Below are positions 13,201 through 23,400 of a DNA stretch of 64,000 nt, in pieces. Where the stretch lies: NCBI GenBank assembly GCA_020543525.1, contig JAHYIO010000031.1:1364001-1428000 (forward strand). The letters are read 5' to 3'. How positions within the stretch are numbered: the first letter of the stretch is position 1; every line of letters starts with the position of its first letter. This DNA is from Coriolopsis trogii (Eukaryota > Basidiomycota > Agaricomycetes > Polyporales > Polyporaceae). Both the position numbers and the translations under genes were made by a program. The notes below the pieces were generated by a model. The model saw only the letters and a list, made by a program, of their open reading frames with translations. It was not told the origin of the DNA and did not search any database.

Positions 13201-14504
13201 CCTTCAACAGACGTGCGCCACGCCGGACCAAGCCCCGCCCGAAGTCGTTCGCTGTGGGCCATACAGGCAAGGAGACACACGATGCTTCCCGCAACGAGGG
13301 TGCTTCTGCCTATTCCCAGAAGCGGGCGTACGACGACCAAGAGCAGGACCGCGGGAAGCGCCGCAGAATGGAGGACGACGAGGAGCTCCCGCAGGTGAAG
13401 GTCGAAGGGGGGGATGAGGACGTCTTTGGCGGGTCGAACGAGGACGAGGATGAGGATGAGAACGAAGATGGGTCCGGATCGCCAGATGAAGAAAGGTCCC
13501 AGTTTTTTCGGCGCCCTTTATTGGCCGCTGCAAAGAGTGGCGCGGGCCTCTTTTCCCGGCCGAACCCTCTTACATTCGCTCGCCGCAAGTGGACTTCGTC
13601 GGTTCCTCCCGAAGAACGGGCAGGGCCCGTAGACGGGACCCATGTACCTGGTCGCCCGTCCCCGCTTACGGACGATGATGCGGAAGCCCCCGTCACTCCT
13701 GAGGACGATCTCGAACTCCCACTAGTGGTTGACGACAAAGACGCGGTCGAGGATCTCGCAGAACAGGACGATGACCGAGACGCTGCGTCGGACGATTCGG
13801 GCGAGCGCGTCTTCACCCGTCCGAAGCTTATGCTCAAATCCGCGTTTATGGGCACCCTCTTTAAACCCAATCCACTCAACATGGCTAAGCGTAGATGGGC
13901 TCCCACAATGTCGGGTGGAGGTGGCGAGGATGAGATTGACGAGTTCTCCGAGATGCCCCATTCCAAGGCGTCTTCGCGAACCCCACTCGGTGGCTCCTTC
14001 GGAGATCTGTTCGAGCCTGAACTAGATGAGGACTCGCTGGACGCCGAAGGCCCCGCTCATTATGTCTCTTCTGAAGAGGTGAGTACATGTGTGTTCATCG
14101 CAGAACTCTAGCTGACGTGCTCTTGACGTGCTCAGGAGACATTCCGTCCGAGCATGTTATCGGTCTTCAAGCCCGGACGCCGTTCGTCATCGGCGTCTTC
14201 TGCCCTTGTCGACCTTACTGACGATTCCGAGCAGAGCGTTGAGCGTCTTGTCTCTGTCCCTGACGTGCATGGGTCCGGCTCAGACTCGCGGCCCAACTCC
14301 GCCGTTTCCCTCACCCTTCCCACACCTTCGACCCCTCAGAAGTCGCCGAGAATGGCCTGGAAGCAGACCGTACTGCTCCCGAAGAATGTTCCTCCATTCA
14401 TCCACATTCATGACACTACTACCATCACCGCTGACATATCGCCCGCTCCGACCAAGCTGAAGACCGCGGGTTGGGACAGTGGCAGCTCGGACGAAACGGA
14501 CTAG
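10219..14504 (+). CDS. SET9: Histone H4 Lys20 methyltransferase, Set9/Suv4-20 type, with long C-terminal tail
   Basis: Eight exons (10219-10440, 10518-10579, 10632-10694, 10764-11073, 11189-11303, 11370-12414, 12479-14078, 14136-14504) encode about 1261 residues. The N-terminal helical part (RDDDFLSHLLVEKLG) precedes a SET domain with SRYFELYLPSGSIEI, the NHDCDHN-type core (FVNHDCDHNVELFREGRYIT), EEVTAHYGDGYFGRNNRHC and the post-SET CLCHTCE. This layout is that of Set9/KMT5, which methylates H4K20 in chromatin and supports DNA-damage checkpoint signalling. After about residue 270 the protein is low-complexity, rich in Ser, Pro, Arg, Glu and Asp, with basic stretches and a CMTCKNVLP..CPRC four-Cys pair at about residues 585-630 that may bind zinc. 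A motif RPNPLTFARRKW (13560-13593) recurs as KPNPLNMAKRRW (13864-13899). The catalytic assignment is secure; tail function is unknown. Confidence 0.92.
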
Positions 14505-14887
14505 ACGGATCAGGTATCAATCTTTATTCTTCCTCGACATGTTTGTTGCACCGTTAGCTAGTGTTGAACACCTGACAATGTGTTGGACGCAAGAACACCA
14601 AAGAACGATCAGTTACGCTTTCTTATTGCTCCTTATTGTACTCTTACTTTGCTCGGTCGTGCATGTGCTGCTGATGATGTCCCTCTTCATCCCGTATCGT
14701 TTGCTTGCTGCTCATTCGTTAGCATATACCATACCTACCTCTGACCTTGTACATGTATGTAATACGCGCTCGAGCTGTTTCGAGCCGCATAATGTGATGA
14801 ACTGGTTCGACTGCGTAGCACGGAGAAAGCAGAGAATGGATCAATGGAACGTATGAATACATCTACGAAATTCGTCGGTTACTACTG
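14505..14887. other. Convergent 3' flanks of SET9 and CCT6
   Basis: The stop codons of the two facing genes are 383 bp apart. The stretch is richer in A+T than the coding regions around it and holds no supported gene. Confidence 0.55.
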
Positions 14888-16983
14888 CTACTGCTGACCA
14901 TCCGGCTTCAACGAACTACGACCTGCACGTAGGATTTCATCCGTCGACAACAGGTTGACGGCGATGACCGAACTGAAAATCTCGTTAGTCCAGGATATCG
15001 ATCACGCGACATTCTCCGCACCATGAATGGAGCATTTGCCTCTTGACTCGATAGTTGTCCCAAACACCTTGCACTGCGGGGTCAAACGGTTCTCCTGATT
15101 CAAGGTCAAGACCAACGGCGTTGCCTTCCGCTTGCTCGTCCTACGATGCACTCGCGTCAGAGGACGACACGCCAATGCTCAATCGAGTGACGTCACGTAC
15201 CTGCAGGGCCACTACAACGTCTTGCACGTCGAAACCGCCATTCGCGGCAAGCGTTTTGGGAATGATGAGCAGTGCCTCGGCGAACGCTTGCACCCCCATC
15301 TTAGCACGTCCTTTGGCAGCCTTCTTCACAGGTCCGTTGAGATGAGCAGCGCAAGCGACTTCGAAGGCACCAGCACCAGGAATCAATGAATCGTCTTCGA
15401 GTGCGTTCTTAACTGCGCGGAGGCCGTCGCGGAGAGCGTCCTGAGTTTGCTGGATCGTGTGCGGGTTCGGACCCTTGACGAGGAGAGTGACGCTCTTCGG
15501 ATCCTTGACTTCTTCCACGAAAGTGAACTTCTCCTCCCCTAGTGTGTGCTCATATACGAGGCCTGCCCAGCCCAGGACATCGGGCGTAAGGTCATCAACA
15601 GAGTTTTGAGCGACACCGCCACAGATGAGCTGCAGCCTATGTGGGAACATACACAGTCAGAGCGTCCAACGCGACAACTTACTACAAAACCTACCGCTCC
15701 ATATTACGCCGTTTCGCACGACGAAGCGCAAGAATGCCGTTCTTGGCGAGGATGTCCAGACTGAGAGGATCGATACCCTTCTGGTTTATGACTACGAAGT
15801 TCTTTTTCTTCTCGTTGCTTCCAACAGCCTGGTCGCACACCAAATTCTTGAGCTCAACGATTTTTTTGCACTTGGCGTCCGTGAAACGTCGCTCGGATTC
15901 TACAAGCTTCTCTCGCTGCTCTGCTGACGAGTAGAAGAATCCCGAGTTGACTTCCCTGTACTCGTATAGCGTCAATGTCCACCGCGGAAGAAGCAATGGT
16001 GGATCACGTACGTCTTCTCGTATTCCAGACTGACGTTCAAAGTCAGGATATACGCGTTCTCGACGCGTTTGGGCATATCCGGATGTCTGGCACCGTGATC
16101 GAGCACAAGACCACGCACAAGCTGTGTCTCAGAAGCTGTACGGTGCTGCATTTTCATGATTTCGACCATGTGCAGATCAATAGGCTGTCGGAACTGATCA
16201 GGAGAGTCTAAGGTATTCGGTCAGAGGAAGGAGAATTCTACGAGGAGAGGGTGCATACTAGAAGATGGGGGAGGGGGACGAATAGTGAGAACGGCGTCCA
16301 CGACCGCAGATGCGAGTTGTTTTGCGAGGGCAGAGTTGACCTTTGTGGCAAGGGAGGTGTAGGCGACATTGATGAGTGTTGCTCGATCGAGGTTCACTGA
16401 CGTCTTGAATTTGTCAAGGAACTGGAGAAGTAGAGAAAACTATATGGGCCCGGACTGACAGTAGTCACGAATGAGAAGACGTACAGCTAACGCCTCCTTT
16501 TTGGCGATATCGAAGCCTTCAGCGATGACAGTCGGATGAACGCCTTCAGAGATGAAGCGATCGGCCTGTTTGAGGAGCTCTCCTACGAGCAGAACGACAG
16601 ATGTTGTGCCATCGCCAACTTGATCATCTTGTGCGACGGCAGTACGTGCAATCATGGCAGCAGTAGGATTTTGGATCTGCATCTCAGAAAGGAGGACCTT
16701 GCCATCCTTGGTCATTTTGATTTGACCGGAACCATCGACGAGCATTTTTAGCGTTCCTCTTGGACCTGATGAATGGTTGGCCTGTGCTCTTCCCGTGGAG
16801 ACGGCTGAGACTCACCAAGGTTCCCCTTCACGACATTTGCAAGCCCCATCGCGCCAGTGATGTTCACCTTGAATGCGGGTTCATAAGTGCAAGGAGTAAG
16901 AAGAGGGACGAGCGGACCTGAAGGGCTGCTGCGCGTCTTACGCTCTCCGCCTTTGGATTGATGAGCTCGATGCTGGAGGCCAT
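14888..16983 (-). CDS. CCT6: T-complex chaperonin subunit zeta (CCT6)
   Basis: Subunit of the cytosolic TRiC/CCT ring that folds actin, tubulin and other proteins with ATP. The start at 16983 gives [20 protein letters not shown], the zeta-type N-terminus. Group II chaperonin motifs follow: [55 protein letters not shown], the apical domain ([35 protein letters not shown]), [32 protein letters not shown], and the end [16 protein letters not shown] then [17 protein letters not shown]. Subunit zeta is supported by the N-terminus and the [10 protein letters not shown] end. About nine exons with short introns, all in frame; the last splice (CATTCATG/gtgcgg..ttttcag) has a CTAAC branch point. Length about 550 aa fits. 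Ends with KPDGQQ at 14888. Confidence 0.95.
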
Positions 16984-17801
16984 TGTGAACGATGAGAGAG
17001 GAGGAGGGAGAGAAAGACGGTGGAGAGTCTCTGCATCGCGTCCAGTCCACGGTCCATAGAGGGAAATTCTGATGACATAAGCCGCTAGTAAGTGCTAGTA
17101 AGACGGGAAGGGGATTATTGCCTTTGCTTACTTTACTTCATTGTCCATACATACGCGACTCTGACCAAACGCACTCTTTCCTTCAGGTCGAACTACTTTC
17201 ACCGTGTCCAGTCAATCCGGGCCTCCTCATAAGGCGGGAACACGGCGATTCGCCATAACGCCAGCAGTACTGTTTATGATGCCCTTTCCGACATCCCCGA
17301 CATACATCTCCCATTCGACCGCTCCAGCTCTGCCTTCACACGCGCACTTTGCTATGATGAAGACGTGTGTTAAAAGTGTGGTTGAGCACAAACAGCCCCC
17401 GTCGATTCCTGGCAGTGTGTTCGCGGCACCTCGATGTCAGCTGATTATCCAGCCCACATACTCCTCGTCCATCACCGGCTACTGGCAGCCCGCTTCTGCA
17501 GAGCAGCTGAGCTGCTGACGAGACTAAGTAATACCCAGCTGCATCGCAACTAGGCCTTTTCCGAACCCCCTTAGTATGTTCTTCCGGTGGTCTGCTGGAG
17601 ACAACCGACATCTCCGGAAATCCGGGAGATAGACGGCTATCACTCCCGTCTGGACACTCTTTGCCGGCCTCGCAATCCCAAGGCCGCCTGGGATCTGCCT
17701 GGGAGTCATAACCAGTACACGCGATCGCCAAAGGCTCCCCTTTCCCCCCTCAACGCATCCACATCTACACACATCTTTTACCTGTCGATCTCGCCGTTGC
17801 A
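16984..17801. other. Divergent promoter region between CCT6 and the first EthD gene
   Basis: About 820 bp with no supported gene, between two start codons on opposite strands. Confidence 0.5.
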
Positions 17802-18368
17802 ATGACCAAAGCCGCAGCCTTCCCGCCTGTCCGCAAGGACCGTGTGTGCCTCCTCGCCTTCATGGCCAAGAAGCCCGGCATGACAGACGACGAGTTCTTC
17901 AAATATTGGCACGAGGTCCACGGCCCGCTTTTTGCCAACCTGGATATCGTGAAGAAGAATATCCTCAAATATGAGCAGGTTCGTCCTTCTTCCTTCTACC
18001 TTCTTTGCCAAACGAGAGATGCGTATCCCGGGGGTCTTCCCCGCGCAGCGTAAGATTTCGCTTCAGGCTCACAATTCCCCCTGAGGATGATGGAGTTCTC
18101 TTCCCCTTCTCACCACAGTACTCACCACCCTTTTATTAAGCACCACTACAACGACGCCTTTGAGCAGGGTGCTAAGGCCATGGGTTTCGATATCGTGTCC
18201 TACCGCGGCGTTGTGATTTTCGAGGCCGAGTCCTACGAGAAGATTATGGAGGTCTTCCAGAGTGAAGAGTACGAACGCGTCATCTTCCCGGACGAGTCCA
18301 ACTTCATCGACCGCTCCAAAACCGGATTCTTCCCCGGTCCTTTTATCACATTCATTGACAAGAAGTAG
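17802..18368 (+). CDS. EthD-domain protein A
   Basis: A small dimeric alpha+beta barrel (ferredoxin-like) protein. Exon 1 (17802-17978) gives MTKAAAFPPVRKDRVCLLAF and the EthD signature KKPGMTDDEFFKYWHEVHGP, ending KYEQ. Exon 2 (about 18141-18368) gives HHYNDAFEQGAKAMGFDIVS, GVVIFEAESYEKIMEVFQ and PDESNFIDRSKTGFFPGP. The donor GTTCGT aligns with the donor of paralogue B, but the acceptor is less clear: ATTAAG at 18140 keeps the frame, giving a 162-bp intron, long for this window. The product is about 134 aa. EthD proteins include polyketide-related dehydratases and accessory proteins of ether degradation, so the substrate cannot be told. Tail to tail with the related gene at 18995. Confidence 0.8.
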
Positions 18369-18994
18369 AGGTAATGTTTCCGGGTCGCACAATGTGACAC
18401 AGAACTTCGCTGACATTCGGTTTTGGTTCAGTCAAAGGTTTCGGTATCATCAGTTGGTCGCTCGGGACTTCGTATGTCTTTGTAATGATTATATGTACCT
18501 GTCCTTGAGGTCACGACAACGCCTCGGCTTCTCTGAAAGACTCCGATCCTTCTAGGGACCATTAGCTTGGAGACGATGTACCGTCCCACGTGGTACACAG
18601 ACAGCCGAAGACTATCGGTCGATAAGCCTATAATCTGAATAGACCGTATCTCGAGCGACAACGAAAACTCTACATACATTAAGGCTTAGGTTAGCGGGCG
18701 CCGGTTGTGTCGTGCTTGAGTCAGATGGCGATGCTTCCTCCGCCCTGCCATACTAAGCAGGTTCTACCGGAGTGGTTTACATAACATTTTACAAACTCCA
18801 GGGCGATTTCTACATGTTTCGCTGCGAGTTATCAGATGGTGAGAGCTTCGAGTGCGTGATTTGTTCCTGTACACAGCGACAATAGAGCTACGTATACACC
18901 ACATTGCATAAGACAATACTGAATGCAGTGGACGCTGTGGTCAGACAAGTATGTTCATGCGTGGCGAAGACTCAACATACCGACAGCAGTGAGA
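18369..18994. other. Spacer between the two EthD genes
   Basis: Both flanking genes end here. No gene, inverted repeat or transposon end was seen in these 626 bp. Confidence 0.5.
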
Positions 18995-19472
18995 TCACGC
19001 GTCGAGAATGGTGGCGAAGGGACCGGCAAGAATCTGCGCCTTCTCGTGGTCGAAGAACTTGAGCTCGTCGGGCACCACGACGCGACGATACTCCTCGTCC
19101 TGGAAGATCTCAAAGATCTTGTCGAGTGACGTCGCCTCAAAGATGGCAATGCCGCGGAAGGGTGACTGAGACTTGGCCAAACTTTGCGCCGCAATGACAT
19201 CGTTGTACTTTGGGTCAAGGTGGAACTAGTCGAAAGATCGCCGAATCAGCAAGGACAACAGGTTGGCCGACGGTAAGTCTCACCTGCTCGTACTTGAGTA
19301 AGTTACGCTTCGCGATGGCAATGGAGGAAAATATGTTGCCATGGGTATTCAGCCAGTAGTCGTCGAACTCCTCAAACGACATTCCTGGCTTGGGGGCCAT
19401 GAGAACAGCAAGGCGGACGCGGTCCGTGCGAAGAGTGGGGGTGGACACAACAGCACTTGAGTCGGAGGACAT
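18995..19472 (-). CDS. EthD-domain protein B
   Basis: Two exons (19472-19284 and 19225-18995) with a clean GTGAGA..CTAG intron encode 139 residues. The protein starts MSSDSSAVVSTPTLRTDRVR and carries the EthD core KPGMSFEEFDDYWLNTHGNI, then KYEQ at the splice, FHLDPKYNDVI, FRGIAIFEATSLDKIFEIFQ and PDELKFFDHEKAQILAGPF. The exon break falls after the same KYEQ motif as in gene A, so the two are paralogues from an inverted duplication. Protein identity by eye is moderate, so the copies are not recent. Gene B differs from A in the HGP/HGN step after the core His and in a longer N-terminus. Likely a cytosolic dimeric enzyme or small-molecule binding protein; the reaction is unknown. Confidence 0.85.
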
Positions 19473-19545
19473 GGCAATAGCTAGCGGGGGGGGAACACGG
19501 CTTGTGGAGATCCTCTCTTGGTCTGATATCTGGAAATACAGCGAT

Positions 19546-19552
19546 CTTTATA
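19546..19552 (-). promoter_or_regulatory. TATA box of EthD gene B
   Basis: TATAAAG on the minus strand, 74-80 bases upstream of the ATG at 19472, the usual distance for a fungal TATA element. Confidence 0.5.
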
Positions 19553-20424
19553 CTGTCCACCGATGCGCTGTAGTTTGGGCGCATGTAGCCAAGCCACGGA
19601 ACGCCCGAGACGAACGCTTTCCTCCGTTAATAACGCCAAAACACCACAAGAAGATGAATATGTGAGGACACCCGACCGTTCGCGACAGGGTCGAAGAGGA
19701 GTACGAAGGCCTACACATGACTCGCCATGCATCCAATACGGGTTCTCGCATGATGGTCGCTTGGGGGTGGATTCTACGACCCCCGTGCTACCCGTCCACC
19801 CTAGAAGCCTATCCCTGATACTTAGCGCTGTCCATAAAGGCAAAAAGGTATCGACAGACCATCCTGTGCACACACGCGTAGGAAACATACTCGCTGTGTG
19901 AGACGAGCCCTTTCGTTTGCGGTGGTGTAGCCGAGCCTGGGAAGAGATGTCGAGCGATAACGGTCAAGAACAAGAAGATGGTGGAAACAATCTCGCCAAT
20001 ATGTCGTGGTCGCCGTCACATCTCGACTTTGCGGTGTCGGCAAAGGCGACGGCGTCTTGGACGGGAGAAGACACAGTCACCCAACCCCTGACCAGCGTAC
20101 ACTCCAAGAATTTTGCATACAACAGTCCCTGGAACGCGTGGCCGTAATTCTTGACGTCAAGTGCCTTCATAGATGCAATCGTCACCACAGGGATACCTAA
20201 AGCCCATGTTTGCCTTACGTAAGGACTTGGAAGTGGTTCTTACCCGTCTCGCCGCACCAGGAAGGCGGACGACTGTAATACAATACAACATTGGACGATG
20301 AAAATCTATGAATACATATATGGCGCACTCAGCTAGTCCCCCAACGATCCGAGAACCGCACGCCTCCAGGCCAATCGCGGTAGACCCCTCGACTTCCAGA
20401 CGTCCAAACGGCGGTAGGCATGCT
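19553..20424. other. Intergenic between EthD gene B and the end of APC1
   Basis: About 870 bp without a supported gene. Open frames are short and lack domains. Confidence 0.5.
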
Positions 20425-23400
20425 TCAATCAGAACTCCAAGCGGAGATCACCTCGTCTAAAGAACGGATCGTCCACCCTGCACCCATGGTCGTCGACATC
20501 TGCGTTCCAGTCGCATGCAGCAATTCTTTGAGACCTTGGTCCAGGACTTCCGTGTTCGGTGTACCATGTGGCGGAGGAAGGGCCACCAACTGCTTGTGCG
20601 CGTCACGAGCTAGGCTCTTGAGGACGACCAAAATCGTGGACACTGGGACGCTGTTGCGCTGGAGGTACCACGACAGCCGTTTCGAGACAATCCATTCTGC
20701 AGTGCCCTCCCGCTGTGTTGGAATGCCCTCACCACGGGCGTACCGCCTCAAGTAAGATTTGAAGAGATCTGTCGTGCGAATGGCTTCCAGTTTGGCGTCA
20801 AGAATGTGCAGAGTACCCAGGAGGGTGTTCTCTCTTATCAGGGATGGTCTCGGGTTGTTCTCAGACCTTCCACTGAATCGACGGTCGTACACCCTACTGT
20901 AGAAATCCGCAGTGAAGCGAAGATCTTGCAGTCGCAAGGTGAAATACCTTGAATCGGTCGACATGGTCCGGGTGTGGTAAACGGCAAGATGCGACTGAAG
21001 CGTCTGCGGCTTGTCTTGCACGATGCTGTCGAGAAGCGCGGCATGACAATAGGACTGAAATTGCCGCTCCTCCTGCGTCTCTCCATCGTCTTTGCATAAC
21101 CAGTCGGCGAAAGCCAGAAATAGCGGATCGTTCGATGAATGAGCGATGAATTCGTGAAGGTCGTTTGCCGGGTGGGCTTTCACGTCACTGGCCCGGGGAA
21201 AGTCGAGTGTGGCGGCATCGCCTACTGAGGACCCGGAGCGGACGAACAGGCTACGACTCCCCTTCGGGTCGTCTATGTAGCTCAAGAAGGCGGTGCGGCG
21301 CTTCACAAAGAGCGTCTGACTGTGCAACAAGCTGTCGCGATGCCGAGGAGAATTCGCAACGTCCAAGTAGAACGGCCAATAACGAGGGGTATCGACCCTG
21401 ATGGAGACCAGCTTGTCGACCTCCGGGATGAGCGTGGGCGCTATCAACTGGACGTTGCCAATCTCCTTGCCCTCTCTGAGCTTGATCTTCACCGGCACGT
21501 AGACGATCTCTCGTGAGTCGACGTCGCGAGCAACAAGGCAACGTGGTTCCACCGCGAGAACCCACAGATGGCGGTAAGCCTGGAGATAACTCCTGTTGTC
21601 GGCCGGGGTGTGGGCAAAGTGGGGGAAGAAGGCGGCTATCATGCAGGCGATGGCGGCGTCAGAAGTCCCCAGCGTGTACCGTCCGCCGCCGAGGAAGAGA
21701 AGACCGATGGACATGTGTGTGGCGACGTGGGAACCGTATCGAACTGGATGGTTGTACATCCCGTAAGCGTACCGCAGGCGACGAAGAGTGTTGACCTCCC
21801 CCGTACCCGCCATGACCATGGTCAAGGAGATGGAGACAAGGTTCAGACCTTCACGTATAGCGGAACGCTTTATACGCTGGTCGTAGGCCATGCCTATGGA
21901 ACGCATATTCGGCGTGTAAGGGCCGGCGAACGCATCGGCGTGACTGTGATCCGACTTACTGTTCGTATACGCCAGCTGGCTGAACATGTCGTAGTACTGC
22001 ATGAGGAGAAGATACGCTTCCTCCCTGGCCGTGCCCGCGTACTTCAGCGCGATGGCGAAGCAAGACCCAGCGAGGATGTTATAGTACGCCAGCTCATATC
22101 CGTCGTCAACCTGCTTCCCTCGGAATCGCGAGTCCATGGCAGCTCTGACAGCGAGAGGAAGTTGTGCCATAAGCCATGCCTTGGTCGGCTGGATCGTGTT
22201 CCACATGATGATAGCGCGAGCCATGGCCCGCATCATGAGGAAGGCTGGTTGAATCTGGTTGATGGACTCGAGAGTGTCAGGGATCGTGAGGATGTCGGCC
22301 ACATCCTGCCGTTCTGTTCTAAGATACATAAGGCCCAAAGTGATCGTCGCGGCAGGAGAAGTCAGGTTGACGTCGAAGGAGGGACGAACAGGTTTCCCAG
22401 CATCGACTACACGTGGTTCGCCGTGGATGAGCAGTCGCAGACGGTTCTGGATGACAAGATCGGCGGGTATCGAGGTGCCCTTTGCCAGCAACACCATGCC
22501 GCAAGCCAATGCAGCGGATAATGTGTACGCCTCGCGATACTCATTGCTGATGTCCGGTTGGTAGAGGTCACGTCTGCTGATCTGGTTGAGGCAAACCTCG
22601 GCCATGCGACGGTGCTTTGTTCCTAGGTAGAGTAGCCCGATACCCATGAGGCCGGCGGACTGGGTGATCAGCGGTACATTGAGGTCAACGTCAGGAGTAG
22701 GCAAAAGAGCCGGAGTATGAACCGCGATGAGTTTCGTGACGTGGCGATTGCCGTTGCCCACATTCGCCGCAGCGAGCCCGAGCAGGACACCTATGGAGGT
22801 CATTTCGTGCTTGGGAGTGAGATATCCGAAGGTATGCCACGTCAACATCTCCCGAAGGTGGCCCGTCAGACCAAGAGCATAGAGGAAACCCGCATGCTCC
22901 GGTGTCAGCTCGCTAGGCTTGTTGAACTTGATCCACGAACTCTCCACCGCCTGCGCCTGACCAGAGATGCGAAGCCCTGCGGCAACGCCATTGTGGAATT
23001 CTCCCCAATGCATCGGATCAGCCGGGATTCTGCTGACTTCTGGAGTGAGCAGAAGGTTACCCGGCTGTACCCGCACAGAGAATTCGAACTTCGGTATCGC
23101 AAATGATTCTTTGGTGACACTGGGTATAGAACCGAAGGTGAAGATAGCCCGACCAAGAGGAAGAGCAAGGGTACGTTCGGCCAATCTAGCGACCTGGTGC
23201 TGCTGTTCCCTGAGATGCTCAGCCTCGCTGCGTGAAATGGTATCAGCATAGGAGGACGAAATGGGAGTCATCTTCTACGTACTTGAGCTCCGGCCGCTCG
23301 ATGGCGCGGATGTGGGGAATGTACGAAGAGCAAAGCATGCGCGCAATCTCGTCCAATCGTCTGTCTGTCCCGAAGCGTATGCGAGTGAAGTCTTCCGTGT

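Noticed and set aside
21568..22521. Plus-strand 317-codon open frame
   Set aside because: Antisense to the conserved cyclosome repeats of APC1; no domain and no splice context.
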